The notes: generated from the sequence alone by a model not told the origin. A DNA stretch of 64,000 bases from Deinandra increscens subsp. villosa (GCA_039602395.1 JBCNJP010000027.1:112322354-112386353); one strand, 5' to 3'. Counted from the first letter of the stretch, positions 9,506 to 22,900 are shown. Program-made: numbers and translations.

Positions 9506-12500
9506 AAGAATTTTCGTCCTCGAAAATTGCTTAACGCGGTTATCAAGTGGGTCACAAAAGAAAGAAAAATTTTCTCGGTCGTCACATCATCCCCTTGTTG
9601 AAAGAATTTCGTCCCGAAATTTAAATATGTAACAACTGCCATAAGAGTCAAAAAGACAGTAACGTATTGGAAGAATCCAGATTTTCTACTCCAATAGGAG
9701 TGATGGATGATATAATCAAAATGTGTACCAGAAGTTGAGAAGATGTCAAAAGTTTAGAGGATTTCAAATGAAATTCGTTTTGAAAGTAGAGGTGATTTTC
9801 CTATCAAACGTTCTCCTATGAGAAGAGTCAAACAACCGCATTATGCGAATCGTGTTGAGTGGCAAGGCTGAACAGAGTGACATGATACGTAAATATCCGA
9901 AATCAAAATTTCAATATGAAGAAGAACCATAAAATGTCTGAGTAGCCTCCAATTATTGTACCCAATGCTGGGAGTGAGATTTCTATTTCGTGTCTGCTTT
10001 CAGTTAAGGTGTTCGCATTTACCAATAACCTAGGTGAATCGGAGAGAAGAGAATTTGAGTATATGAGAAAATTATGTGTGCATCAATTCAATCAGTGTTT
10101 AATAAACCCATTGTCTAACAACCCATTACCTACGAGTTAGCAATTAGCATAGAATTACACAAGACTGATCAAGTTAACATGAGGACCCATTGATTGGTTT
10201 AGTACTTTTATGACCAATTAAGTTTCACATGATTCATAATAACATTGAAATTCACATTTCATGCAATAACGTTTCAGATAGCATACGAGTTTCTACAAAG
10301 ATTTCTTATAAAGGTTAATGCAGTCAAAGAGTACTAGCATGCAATCTATCATAAAGGTCTTACCATACGACACGTACAATTATCCCAACAACCTATATAC
10401 TGGCACGACCTTGACATGACATATCTCTAGCATATAAGTTCATAAACTAACCAACACAACCCATACGGTGCAAAGTTGACAAGGCAACTTCACACAGTCT
10501 TGTCATTCCCACCGAGGTAGAAGACTTAGGACCTTGTATGGTGTATGGTTTTCATACCCAATCAAGTTAATACATTCAGAACATGTCAGTTTCTGGTTCC
10601 CAACACGTTTCATACACATAACTAATCATGTAATTCTACTCAACTTATGTTTAAACTAGCACTTTAATGATTAATCAATTTGTTTACCCTAAACATAGTA
10701 TTAGATTCTCAAATTTTGGCATGCATAAACACGTATGTTTTATTAATATTTCCCATGGGAAGATCAAAAGTAAACAAACTATTTATCATGGTTAAAACGG
10801 TTCAACAGTTGCTATCATGCTAAAACATAACTTATAACACACTGACTTTGTGACAAAAGGACTGAGGTCTAAAGATAAATCCAATCAAGAACTTTTCATG
10901 AATTAATAAAATTCTGTTAAGAACTTTTCATGAATTAACATAGACAATTAGGTTCAAATCCAAGTTGGAGTTTAGTACAACATATCAACATGCATATTAA
11001 CTTGCTAAAGAATCCAAAAATAAGGGCGGAAGTTTAATAAAACAAAGTGTAAAGTATGAGGTACCGAATATCGAAATGTGCTCATCAAGCATGAGAATAG
11101 CAAATTTGAGATGAAGAGCGCCAACGACTTAGTTCGTGAATTCTAGTAAGCGATCAGATAGCCAGCTTATGATAGCCGAAGCTATACATTCCAAGAATGA
11201 CATGTGATTTTAAACTGGCACTGGTAAAGATACCAGTAGGGAGGATGCAAATAACGTAATGGATAGTATAAAATTCAGAGAGAGGTATATATGTGCTTGA
11301 CAGGACGCGGCAAGGTATTTGTGTAAACAGATATCGAAATGAATGTGTCAAAGGTTATATATAATCCAATAGAGTAAACGTCTTATTAGGAAATTCTTCA
11401 TTGTTTAAGCTCACTAGTGTACCCAATCTCCTTGGTGTTCCTGCGCTTAATGCGTCATGCTTCATTTCTTGTCAAACATCGGTTCAAATGGTCTTTAAAA
11501 GTAAGATAAGGTACGAAAGTGTTATAAAAGGGTCTCTTTGAAACACAAAACATTAGGATGTTGAAAGTGGCTTTGGCTTGGGTTGCCTACACATATGTGC
11601 TCTTACTAGGGTTCAATGTAGGTTTACCACGGGTCAAAAGATCCAATCGGGTGTTCCATAGGAGATGATCGGGGCTAGCACCTCAGTGAATGACAGAGAG
11701 TTTATAAAAATAAAGCGGTCGACCCAAAAGTAGTGTCCCTTAAATGAAAGTTGTTCTACTTCATAACACATGCTTCTAAAAGTTGGACTTTATCATTCGG
11801 TCAGGTGGTTTGTCATTCATAAGGGAAAATCTCTGGTTTTCAAAACGTTGATGTTCACCTGAGTCAGAACTTGCGTCTAAATCATGGCAGGAAAATTCGC
11901 TTCAGAAAAGTTTTCTTCTAGACTCGGGCAAATGAAAGCACGAAGTTTGGTTATTTTGAGTATGTCTCTCTTGGTCAGGAATACGTAAGGGATATTTGTA
12001 ATCTCAGAGAAAGTAGCGTTAAACAGTTTTGTCGAGGATCTAGTCCCGTTAGATGGAGTGTCTCGAGATGAGGCTCCTGTGTATGACTCTAAAGTCAATC
12101 CTTGGTCTGGTACTGGTCCCACATTCAACGTGCCACCAATGTTTATATATAGGGTGTACTGCAGCTAACCCACCACACTACTAGCCCCTTGAAGGCGTAC
12201 CAACAACTTACCATTACCAACTATTAGTCAAACCACATTGGTTATTTTATCTGAAGTAGAGAACGTCAAGTTTTTCCCATACGCTTGAAGGTAAAGGGGT
12301 GAGGGAGTAAAACCTCAATACGTTATGCAAACAAAAGGTGTAAGAGTTTTCATTCACAATACTAGAAAAAAATGCGTAAGGTTTGTTATTCTAGTGAAGG
12401 TCGTCAAGAGGTTAGGACGAATATCATAAAGCTTCAGATTTCAAGAAGATCAAGGTTTAAGTAAGCCACAAGGTTTAAGTTCAAGCTGGGTTCATCAATG

Positions 12501-14631
12501 AAAGTTTCCTGAATGGATGTTGAGGATCCATATACCAGAAGTTTGTCTGTAGTTGTTATGATAGGAGCATTAATAATGTACAAAATGTACGGATAACTTG
12601 GTGTACTTAATGTGTAAGAAGGGTAAGTATAGTTTGATCGCACAGTTAGCTATCGATAACAAGAAGTTCAAGCTCGATGGGTGCAAAGAGAATTTCCATA
12701 TAAAGCTTGGTATTGTTACTGCGATTGAAGCACAAAGTCGTCTTATCATCAATGGTGTTAACTAGTAGAAAAACTAACCAAAAGTGTAACACCTTTCGGA
12801 TCAAAGCTTAGGAGCTTATCCAGGACATAAAGGATTACAAAGCATGAGAATCAGCAATTGTCGGTTGCTAAATCATGAAAGGTTCAATTATGAGAACAAA
12901 ATCGATAGTTCAGGCTCAGGAGATCAATCGGAATATTCCTTACCTTAAAACTGGGAGTCATTAGTTTGAAAGTTAGGAAGGATTCTCACCAACATTAGCC
13001 CAATTAGAGATAAATATGCTTGCAGTGTGGTAGCCAGTTTGTACAACCGTGTCGATGTTGCTGGCAACAAGTATTGGTTCGCACAAGAAAATCAGGGAGT
13101 ATGAATCTTTAGAGGTAACTTCACAAGAGCTTTCAGCCAATAAATACTCCCCGGTGCTCACGGTATATGACTTACCCAATTCGTTCATCTAAGGTTGTCT
13201 AGGCATCCGTCCGGTGAATGTATGTCCAAGTTATCTCACGATCGTAAAGTTCCAGGGATCGATATGGTCGGTAAGATCGTAAAAATAGAATTATGATTCG
13301 GGATGAGTTCAAACCAGTCAAGGGTTTTGTCGATAGTGTTCGTAGTTAAGGAAGACTGGTCATTGAAATTCACGAGCGCGACGGTGTCCTACCAAGACCA
13401 ACTTTTCATAATATGCTCCAGAAGGGTTCACGTATGGATTAGAATCCAATAGTAAAGGGGCAAAGTCAGGTGCGACAGCATTTTCAAGGATAGATGACTT
13501 CGATCATTCGGTTGAGTTTAACATGTTCAACATTCAATACCACGAGGGAAAAATTTACAGGAATTTGGTCCCAATACGACCATTGGCTTGCCTAGTAGGA
13601 TTCTCCAGGATTTCCATATACTGCAAATGACATTTACGTGTGCACCCGTAACTGTGATTTACTTTATATGATCACCCTTGTTCCTCTTAGTTCAGCTACC
13701 AAGTATGGTGTGGTCACTAACCCATGGTTATCTTGGTCAGAATTTGTTAATTAGATAGGTGTTCGAGAATAGAATGCTCACTCAGATTGGAATGACCCAC
13801 CCGAAACCAGTCAGCCAGAAATTTAGCTCAATAGGATCTGAGTAGGGTTTATCACAATGACCTTAGCATAGCTCGGAGTTAGAGAGTAATTATCACACAT
13901 ACTGGCGTGATCGCAATCCGATACACAAGAGGGAATTTCAATCGACCTGCATCAGGTCTCATTAATGTTATAAGAATTGTACTCCAGTTGTATTATTTCA
14001 ACGCACAACGCAATAAGATCGATAGGGGAAAGATCTAAAGAGATCACAGCAAATGTGAAGACGATCAGGATAGCGAAGGTTGATATAAGTGTCCTATAAG
14101 CAGCCACTTGAATTCATACCCTGCTAACTCTAGTGAAGCTAAATAATCGCGCTACTAGCACATCGAGATAACATTCCCTGAACGGATGAGTTTAGAGATA
14201 TATACGTAAGGCAGGTATAACAAAAACCTCCTAAGCTAAGATAGTGGTTTATGGACAAGAAGGGGTATTACACCATCTTCCCTATGCAGCATACATCCAT
14301 AGTATGGGCACTACGCCCGGTTGTTCAATCAAGAATAATCTAAAATAGCAATCAGCTTGTCAAAAGTATAAACGTGATCCTTCGATCTGATTCGACGTCT
14401 CGTTGTACATGAATGTTAACCAAGAGGTACACAACTTAGAGAAGTTAAGAAAAATGACTCAAGACTAACCGGCTCCTCGCTGTCAGTATAAGGGGATTAG
14501 ATGATGTAAACAACAAATCGTAAACCAGGTGCGCGTAGGAGCGAGTATCACGATGCATGAGAGAAATGTTTAAGTGCAACTAATGCGAAACAGTTACAGT
14601 CTAAAACGAATCTTAGTTCGCTGCAACCAAT
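9506..14631 (-). other. L1 internal region, no recognisable coding
   Basis: About 5.1 kb between the polypurine tract and the primer site. Stops are frequent on both strands, the longest open stretches are under 90 codons, and none has a gag, protease, reverse transcriptase or integrase motif. A 20-bp direct repeat (AAGAACTTTTCATGAATTAA) occurs twice 32 bp apart near 10888 and 10919. The second PPT-like tract noted above is at the left end. I see nothing else specific. Confidence 0.7.
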
Positions 14632-14644
14632 GGCTCTGATACCA
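14632..14644 (-). other. L1 primer-binding site (initiator tRNA-Met)
   Basis: Minus-strand TGGTATCAGAGCC, three bases from the LTR end, is the standard plant initiator-Met primer site. It fixes the sense strand of L1 as minus. Confidence 0.9.
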
Positions 14645-14647
14645 ATC

Positions 14648-15770
14648 TGTCACACCCCCAAAAATCCCTCGCGCCGCAGGGAGCGTGACAAACCAGGATC
14701 GTCGTACATTAGTTACACCAAAGGACCAATAATTAATAAAAACGTTTCATATTTCATTAAAATATAAAACTAGAGTTTTACAAATGCGGAAGCGTAAATA
14801 AAACAAAATTACTTATGTTAAGTCTTTGTCACCCAAGGTGACGTGGCTTGTTCAAAGACATTAAAAGTGTTTCAAGACTCATGCATGCGTACTCGTGATA
14901 CTCGAACATCCGCAACCTGAGAAATAACATGCTAAAAAGTGTCAACACAAATGTTGGTGAGTTCACAGGTTTATCAGTTCAAAAACAGTTCAAGTTAATG
15001 TAAATCGACTGTTCAACAACAGTCCCGGTTTAGTGTAAATCAACTGTACCTCGACAGTTCAAGTTTAAGTTCAAGGTTGACTGTTCATCAACAGCTCAAG
15101 TTCATGTTCAAGTTCAGTTTAAAATCCAGATAATATATCAATAGCTAGCTAGGCTATTTTCAAGAAATCAGTGCACGTTTGACTAGATAAACTAGCTATC
15201 CAGTTACTGAAGCTCGACAAGTTCAATTGTGCCTCGTTAAGACTAAGAAGTATATAACACCCGTTCGATATCCAATCGAGTCAGCGCGAATGACCCGGGT
15301 GGGGCTTGTCAGGCCCAGTAGATCTACCAAATAAGTTCCCGCTGATGTCACATTGACAGTAACTCTAAAAGTGAGGACTTTATCATAAGTGTGCCACTAT
15401 CATTCAGGTGATATAATTATCTAACAGTTCAAGTGTTTGCATGTTAATCTCCCCCAACAGGATTAAAACAGGTAAAAAGGGGTCGTGAAACTCACCTTAG
15501 GTTGCACAGCAAAAGTTTCCAGATAAACAGTTAAATCACGTAGCAAGAACGAGTCTTGTGAAGCAACCAATCACCTAACGAGCATAAATGTATAAGTGTG
15601 TGTTCTAAAAACTATTAGTCTAACGTAAACGACAAAAACGAAGGATCGTGGAATTCAAAACAAGTCGAGGATGGCACGTGTGCCAAATCCGAGCGATTAT
15701 CGAGATAACACGAGGAAACACAATATTTATCAATATTGTATATTTTCTAAGTTCAAGGATTCCAAATGTA

Positions 15771-15802
<32 letters not shown>

Positions 15803-17604
15803 ATATTTAAACCAACCGAGAAATGACGTTAATAACGAGTTTACAAAACGAGATACATGTTTATAGAACTCACATAAAATATCTAATCGTTTTCAACAAA
15901 CCAACGATACACGTTAATATATCAAAGTACTCAAATAAATATGTGTTTTATCCTTTTTACGTAGAACCATGATTTATTTATTTTAAAACATACATACGGA
16001 TGTATTAAAACTATATTTTTGGTTCAAAACGTGAAAGTTTATGGGTTTTATAGTACGCGATACATTTTATGGGTTTAAATCTTCCCGAGAAATGATTTTA
16101 AACTAATTTTGGTTTACCATTTGTTTCAAATTCGCAATATATAAAAAAATTATAGAAGCGTGGTCGCCAAGACTCGAACTCCCGACCACGAGCTTAATAG
16201 TCCCACGCCCTAACCACTGGGTCGGGCTTCTGTTTTGGTTAACCAGTTCGAACAAAATCAATTGTGTAGAGCTAGAGACTAGAACTCGATTCATAGAGGA
16301 AAATAAGAGGGAAAAAAAAACGCAGGGGCTGAGTTTCGAACACGAGACCACTCGGTCTAAAACCTGCGCAACAACCACTGCGCCAACCCTTCAACCGAAA
16401 TCATATCCGATCCGAAAATATATATACTATACCCATCTGGCTTCATCTTCTTCATTCTAACCCTAATCTCGCCGGAGTTAAACTCCGGCCACCGGAAAAA
16501 TCACGAACACATGTAAAGATAATCAAAAACATGCGATTAACACAAAGGGGTTATTACCTCAAGTTGGAGATGTTAGATGTAGCGATTACGATGCCGAAAA
16601 CGAACCCGAAAGCTTGAACGTGAACTCCGTGCACTGTCACGAAACTCGAATCCGATTGCACCTAGTTGCTCCTCAGGACTCACGATCACAATGGTGATCG
16701 AAAGGAGGTCGAATGGTGGTGATTCGATGGGTTCTTGGTGGGTTGCCGGAAAAAGAAAAAGAGAACGAGAGGGGAAAAGGGGAGAGACGAGAGGGAGAGT
16801 GAGGGGCCGTGAGTGTGTGCTAACAATGCAAATGATGGCTCAAATCAAAACCGACGAGTGATGATGGAGCCTGGATTGAAACCGACGAGAGGCAGATCGG
16901 CTCATAACCGGTCGTCGCCTTCAATGCGTGAAACGTGAAACGTAATTTCTCAAAAAAACTATAGATCATTGGCAAAATTAATCCCTCAAAATGTTGTAAT
17001 GATGGCACAAGATTTGTAACAATTACAAGGTTCATCCCCCAATGTTTAGGTTGCTTAAAAATGAGTTTGAGAATTACCAAGGTTAGCCCTTCGAGTTTTA
17101 TAAAAGCTAACGGCTCTAACGGAGTTAACGGGAAATGTTTTTAACAACGAATATACGAGATACGTCAAAATATATAAATCGTATAACATTTATAAAATAT
17201 ATAAACCTCGTCTTACCCACATAAAATCATAGGATATAATTCCATCATTATTTATTTAAGTTGTAACCTATATCTGTAAAGTCTCATAAAGCTATGACTA
17301 AAGTTTATAAATATATACTTTATGTTTACATAAAATCATAAATATAATCTATGATTTAATCATTAAAACTCACATAGAATGATAAAATACATGTGAAATA
17401 TATACAACTATATCACATAAAATCATAAAATGAAATCTAGAGTATTAAACGTTTGAACTTACGTGTATGCTCGTATCATAATGATTACAGAAAATCCTAA
17501 TTTGCTAAAGTCAACACAGTCAATACATAAATGTTCACACAACATTTAATACTGTTTACGTTCAGTTAATGTCAGAAAATGACCTGAAAAGGCGGATTGT
17601 CACA
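14648..17604 (-). repeat. L1 5' LTR (right copy)
   Basis: 2,957 bp, starting TGTCACACCCCC and ending GGATTGTCACA. It repeats the left copy with few substitutions. The CG-rich stretch near the start is shorter than on the left (CTCGCGCCGC against CACGCGCGATAACGCGCCGC). It contains the second copies of both tRNA-like segments at 16154-16231 and 16321-16392. Right TSD ACATA is at 17605-17609. Confidence 0.9.
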
Positions 17605-17609
17605 ACATA
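17605..17609. repeat. target-site duplication of L1, right copy (ACATA)
   Basis: Second ACATA directly after the LTR end, matching 6526-6530. Confidence 0.92.
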
Positions 17610-18918
17610 TGCTTCATACGCCTGCCAGTAGATACCATAGGGGCTTTTCCTTTATCAGCAATCATTGTCTGTCTCGCTGATTCCTCCACAGATGGAGTAT
17701 AAGATGGATCATCATCGTCTCTATCAGCAAATCGTTTAGACAGATGCTCAAATCTAGAAATATCTTCATTTCTTGAAGCCAGATAAGCCAGATGAGCTCT
17801 AGAACCTTTCTTCACCCTAACACCTCTGGTATTATGCCAAATTTCCATATAATAACCAAAATCAGAACTTGTATCAAAAGAACTTTCATCATCATCATCT
17901 TCAGAAACATCTTTTGAACCAGCCACATCAGCATCTCTATCTGAAATAATTGGATCCTATTAACTTGCTCGGTTTGTTGTTGTTGTTGCACAGGTGCAGA
18001 AGCAGCAGGTTGCCGTTCTACTAGTTGTTGGACAGGCATATCTTGATCATCTTCTTCATTTTCATCTTCCTCGGCTGGGTTACCATTTTCATCATATTCC
18101 AGTTCATCATCATTACTATCAGGATGTCTTGGAGCACCATCAGCTGGAGCCACATAGTCAGGTTTTGCCAAATGGCCAATGAATCCTTTAACCGGAGGAG
18201 CCACATTTGCTCCTTTTCTTTCCTGATAAACAGGCAACTTCCCCACAGCAACTTCATTCATGTGCTTCAATATTTAGACAACATCTGTATTCTTTAGATA
18301 ATTAGGATGCAGATCATTTAAGATCATTTGAAGAAACATGCGATACATAACACTCTTGTTTTGTTTAGACAAAATGTTCTCTTTCATGTAGTTGAAAATC
18401 CAACATGAGATGTTGAACTCTCGATTCATCACCAAAGCAGTAAAGAAAGATAAAACCTTCATGTCGAATTCTTCATGACCCCTCAGCCGATTACCAAAAC
18501 ACCTGATTATCACGTGCATCAGATACTTATACGGTTGACTCAGTTTCTAGGAAGCGTATAGAGTGCCATCATACTTCACCCTTCTTAGCAGTGCAACCAT
18601 GTCAATCTGATCAAACTCTTTTGGGAATGCCGGTTGATCATTGAATCTCAAAACTCTCCTTACATCGTCTTCAGATACAATAACATCGGTTTTAAGAATC
18701 CTTGCATGAATCACAGAAGGTACCACCGAACAATCCACTTGGGTAGAAGTCCAAAACATGGTGAGTAAATCTTTGTAAGGTGTACACTCGTGAGTAGCAG
18801 CATAATACACTCTTGATCGTCTCAAAAAGTCAAATATGCCTCCAAAATGAGATCACCATTTTGCAGATGCCCCGAGAAAAGCAAAAATGTTGTGTTCGTC
18901 GTTAGAATTTAACGCTAC
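17610..18918 (-). pseudogene. Sire-A env-like third ORF, N-terminal part
   Basis: Minus-strand ORF probably starting at the ATG at 18916-18918 (MVALNSNDEHNIFAFLGASAKW). Then comes a globular region (VVPSVIHARILKTDVIVSED, later FFTALVMNREFNISCWIF), an acidic tract (SNDDELEYDENGNPAEEDEN), a Gln-rich run and a charged tail ending KGKAPMVSTGRRMKHM at the L1 TSD. Breaks: TGA soon after AKW, a stop near 18547, another near 18271, and a frameshift around 17930. This resembles the third ORF of eudicot Sireviruses, downstream of pol. Its role is unproven and no transmembrane helix is clear. It belongs with 6066-6525. Confidence 0.65.
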
Positions 18919-19211
18919 CATTTTTAAAACATTCACAAACACCAATTATCATTAAAATCATCAGATATGATCAAAAACGCTTACAACCTACTCTAATTTG
19001 ACTTTAAACGCTCAAACGATGAACTTTTTGAAAAAAAATTGTCAACGGACCACATCACGGACCACATTGGTCAGACGGTCCACATCTGGTACGGGACGGA
19101 CCAGAAATGTTGACCACGTACAAGATATGTCAAACGTACCAGATACGGACCACTTTTGGCCGCGTATTAGATATGGTACGCCGCATACCATGTGGTACGG
19201 CGGAAGAACAG
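18919..19211 (-). promoter_or_regulatory. Sire-A spacer upstream of the env-like ORF, dyad-word rich
   Basis: No coding. Bases 19040-19205 are packed with GGTACG/CGTACC and TGGTCCG/CGGACCA words in both orientations (for example GTACCACATGGTATG read on the minus strand). The GTACCA word is the one that characterises the Sire-A LTR at the far end. In sense orientation the block lies about 120-290 bp upstream of the env-like ATG, so it could be an internal promoter or enhancer. That function is inference. The right limit is the Sire-B LTR. Confidence 0.45.
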
Positions 19212-19897
19212 CGTAGGATCGTTATTAGTTAGAGTTTAATTAAAACAAAGCCCTTTACTTGCAAATATAACCCTACGGAATTAAAGTTATATTTCACTTT
19301 ACTTAAGTGATATTTAGTTCTTGTGTATAATGTAAATGCTTGCTTTGTAGAATTATAGTAACAACAAAGTATCAAATACTCGGCACTATTTGCATTAACT
19401 CAAAGCTACACTATTACAAGTTGTTCAAGAGCTGATGACAACGATGATGACAACTCTATGTAAACTAATAACTAAGCTATATATAGTGCTGATGAGATCA
19501 ATGACAACCATTGATCTCAGGCGTTCTAATCTAGACCGTAAACTAAAAGGTCAAATACAAACTACCAAAAGAATAAACATCGGCAATTGGAATATCTTGC
19601 GTGTTTGCAGCAACATACTACTTTAGGAGAGCGGCTTGAATAAGATATAGAAGCATACGAGAAGCTTTTGCAGGATTGGACTTGCTGAAAAGACATCTCA
19701 GGAAAAGTCCGGTTAAACTCATTATCTGGTGGATAATCGAGTTCACCTGGAATATTCGCTAAAGTACAAAACTGCTTCTTTCCGCTTGAACTGCCAGTTC
19801 CGCTTGAAGTGAGAATTCCGCTTCAACTTCAACTTCAGCCGGAACTATACAAAATTGGCATTCGGACGGAAATCTTCCAAGCGCAATATTCTTTACA
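19212..19897 (-). mobile_element. Sire-B 3' LTR (686 bp)
   Basis: On the minus strand it starts TGTAAAGAATATT right after the AGGGGGAGAT polypurine tract and ends CGATCCTACG (Sire-F ends CGATCCTACA). A minus-strand TATA box shows as CTATATATAG at 19477-19486. Alignment by eye with the Sire-F LTR (60640-61291) defines the edges. It interrupts Sire-A. The matching 5' LTR of Sire-B is not in the window. Confidence 0.8.
19780..19895 (-). promoter_or_regulatory. word cluster in Sire-B U3
   Basis: TTCCGCTTGAAC-type words in both orientations at 19780, 19798, 19816 and 19834, plus a diverged copy at 19861. It is upstream of the TATA box in sense orientation. Sire-F has the same arrangement at about 61188-61250. 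Confidence 0.5.
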
Positions 19898-19910
19898 ATC
19901 TCCCCCTAAG
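19898..19910 (-). other. Sire-B polypurine tract
   Basis: Minus-strand CTTAGGGGGAGAT immediately upstream of the LTR. The identical tract precedes the Sire-F LTR at 61292-61304. Confidence 0.85.
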
Positions 19911-19980
19911 CTGATGCTGTCAAATTCCAATGTTTATGTTCAAAAATTGACTTGTACCCAAAAATCTTCTTCTCCTTATC

Positions 19981-22900
19981 CTACTTGTCCGTGGTTCTGA
20001 CGTTGGCATCAAGGTTTTGAGACAGCTCTTTTAAGTTTGTTTTGGCCACCTTCACATGCTTTAAAGATTCCCAGTCCATTTCGCTCCATTCTTCTTGAAC
20101 AGAAATGGACTCATGGATTGTGAAGGTGCCATCGGCTCTGTGAACATAAAAGAGCTTCTCCTCCTCTTCCCAAATGATAAACTTTATTTCACTTGCAGGC
20201 TCTTCTTCTTCTTCTTCTGCTGAATCATCATCTGAGCTGCTTCTGTAGAACACTCCGCATTCCACCACAGATGGCTCAATGGCAAGCCTCAACATGTGCT
20301 CAGCTCTTGAGGGACTCAGAATTTCTCGAAGCTTCAGAATGATGTCTGTCATTTGCAGCAAAGTAAGATATGTAGTGGCCTTGTGAACGTTTACCACTTG
20401 AGTTGAGCCATTTGCCATTTTGAAAGTGAAATCAAAGGTGGCTTCATCCACTGTCCAACCCACAAATTGTCTCTTTCTGGGTGGAGCTTTTCTTTTCTGC
20501 CTTTGATCTTTCTTGTTCTTGGCATGCATCATTTTCCTTTTTCTTGTCAACCTTTCTTCATCAGAATCAAATTTAGATTCTGGCACAACAGGTCTTTTTC
20601 CTTTGTCAGGTGAAGAAGGGCCAGTTTCGGCTTCAGTAGGTTTGGTGATGGTGGTAGAAGGTTCATTGATGGTGAGTGGAGGTAGAGAAGTTTGTGTTGG
20701 TGGTCTATCAGCTTCTGGTGTAGGGCTTGAAGGTGGAGTAGGTGGGAAGATATCAGAGAAATCCATGGTAGGTGGAGGCTTCTTCCTGAGGGGAACTATG
20801 GGAGTAAAATTATATGTTCTGTACTTGGGATTGGCGAATTTGGTGGCAACTTTCTTGGAGATGGAGGGAGGTTTGTAGGGTATGATGGCAAGTGACTGTA
20901 AGATAGATGGAACTGTTGTAGGCATTGGGTTGGGTTATAAGTGAAGGAAGGTGTAGGTTGTACATCTGCAATGTTAGAAAATTCAGGTTTAACATTTACA
21001 GTTGTTGTACCTGAGATGAGCTCTGAAGGTGAAGGCATCACCAAGTTAGGATTGACAGCAGCAATTTTCCTTTAAGCTCATAAAAAATTGAATCTATCAA
21101 GCTGCAAAGTCCCCTAACTTGCATCTGAGCTACCTCTTCCTCTGTCTTCAAATTTCTAACCATAAGAGCCCTTTGATCTTTTTCAGTCGGATGTAATTCT
21201 CATCATTCTTTGTCAACCTGGTAGGCAATTGAGAGGCAATCGAAATCAACCTCTGTCTATCAGTTTCAGTCACTGCATCCAAATCATAATCCTTTAGTCT
21301 CCAGTTGAAAGACCTAGTCTTTGCCTCTTCAAGTAAGTTCTCAAATACACTGTTTTGCAGGTACAAATCATATTCCTCTTGTAGTTCTTTGGCTAGCCTC
21401 TCATCTTCTGCTGCCCTTTTGGCATCTTCTACCATCTTCACTATAGCCTCAGCTTCAGGAGTTTGAGTCACCTGTTGAATAGTTTTAGCAATGTCAGCTT
21501 GAACAGGTTCTTCAGTTTGAACTGGCTCAGTGCTCCTTAAAGCTATCAGAGTTGCTGCTATATACTCTGCTCCTTCACTTCCTTGCTCTTCCGGTTGAAT
21601 TTCTGGTTGAACACACAACTCAGCTTCCACTTGAACTTCCGGTTGAAGTTCCAATTGAACTTCCGCTTGAACAAGAATTTGTCCTTCAGTCACCACCGGA
21701 GGTTGGGTGACTTCAGGTTCTTTATCAGCAATCTCCAGCTCCTCTGTGCCTTCTTCTTCACCTATCAATTTTTTGTCTCCACCTTCAGTCATTGTAGCAA
21801 CTGCAACAGTTGCAGTGCTTTCTTCAACATCAATTGCTGCCTTCTTGGTGGAGGCAATATTTCCTACCACGTGATCACTGGCTCTTTCAGCCGGAAAAAT
21901 GACATCTTTGAGGAGTGTCGTGATCATGTTGATGTGCTCAGGGAGAGCACCAGCAATCAACATGGTTGACTGTACAAGCTCAATGAGGTTGGGGTCCTCA
22001 AAAGGAGAAATAGCAATCAGTTGACTGCATTTCATGTTCACCCAACTTTCTTCAACAGTGAAGGGGTTGACACCAATTCTTTCACAGGCTGTGGCTCTAA
22101 CGTCAGCCGGTATCCTCTCAACTTCTTCAATTTCTGTTATAACAGGCCTTGAGGGCATCTTCTCCCCCAATTTGACAGTATCAGCTTCATCAGCAATAAC
22201 AGCTTCATCAGCTTCTCTGAAAGGGTTTGAAGGACCTGCTTCAGTTTGAATAGGATCAACTTGCACCAAATGAGCAACAGTTGCATTCAAAGTATCAACC
22301 TGTGCTTGGAGAGAAAGGTACAGTTTCGTCAATTCGGGTAGTGTATAACTGTCCTCAACTGGCTTTTTACCAGCATCCTTGGACAAAACCAAGCTATTAA
22401 TCCTAGATTGATCAGCAGTGGTACCCACGGCTTCTTGGCACCTGGGATTCTCTTCATCTGTTTTAGCAACCCTTGGTTCCAATAAATGACTTCTAGGTGC
22501 TGATTCAGAGAAGATTGCCGCAAATTGGGTCTTATTGATGTTATTGCTGACACCAAGATCCAGTGGGGATCCTTTGGCAGTAGCAGCCCTTTTTGCATGA
22601 ATCTCTTCTTAGACTCCTGAGATTCACCTCCGGTGAGGAGTGGGGGTTCTGTGCTACAGGGTCCTGGCCTATCAGGATGTTCTCATGTAATGAGGTAGGT
22701 GAGTTAATAACACCTTCATCTAAGCCAAGATTGAGAGCACTGCCACTCCTAGGTGATAGGGGTTGTAGGGGTGAAAGATGTTCAGATGGGGGAGGTACAT
22801 CTGCTTCTAATGACTCCCCCTTAAATGAAGGTTCATCCCTAAGAGAAAATCCCAATTTGACCAGTTTTCGTTTAGGCTTTTTGCCTTGGACGGGGTTAGA

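Larger units (their letters stand above)
6531..17604 (-). mobile_element. L1: complete LARD-like gypsy derivative, about 11.1 kb, non-coding
   Basis: Complete element: two LTRs of 2,961 and 2,957 bp, a 5.2-kb internal region, a 5-bp TSD (ACATA), an initiator-Met primer site beside the right LTR and polypurine tracts beside the left LTR. These place the sense strand on minus. LTR ends are TGTCACACCCCC on the left and GGATTGTCACA on the right. The GGGACGAAATTC motif near the PPT is the gypsy signature. No gag or pol is recognisable inside, so transposition would need proteins from another element, as for large retrotransposon derivatives (LARDs). The LTRs look nearly identical apart from scattered substitutions, a small indel near the start and a TA-repeat length change, so insertion was fairly recent. 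Confidence 0.9.

Noticed and set aside
20513..20878. Gly/Val-rich plus-strand ORF, with a twin at 61917-62282
   Set aside because: Antisense shadow of the Pro/Ser-rich part of the Sire-B and Sire-F env-like ORFs; conserved only because the sense protein is.
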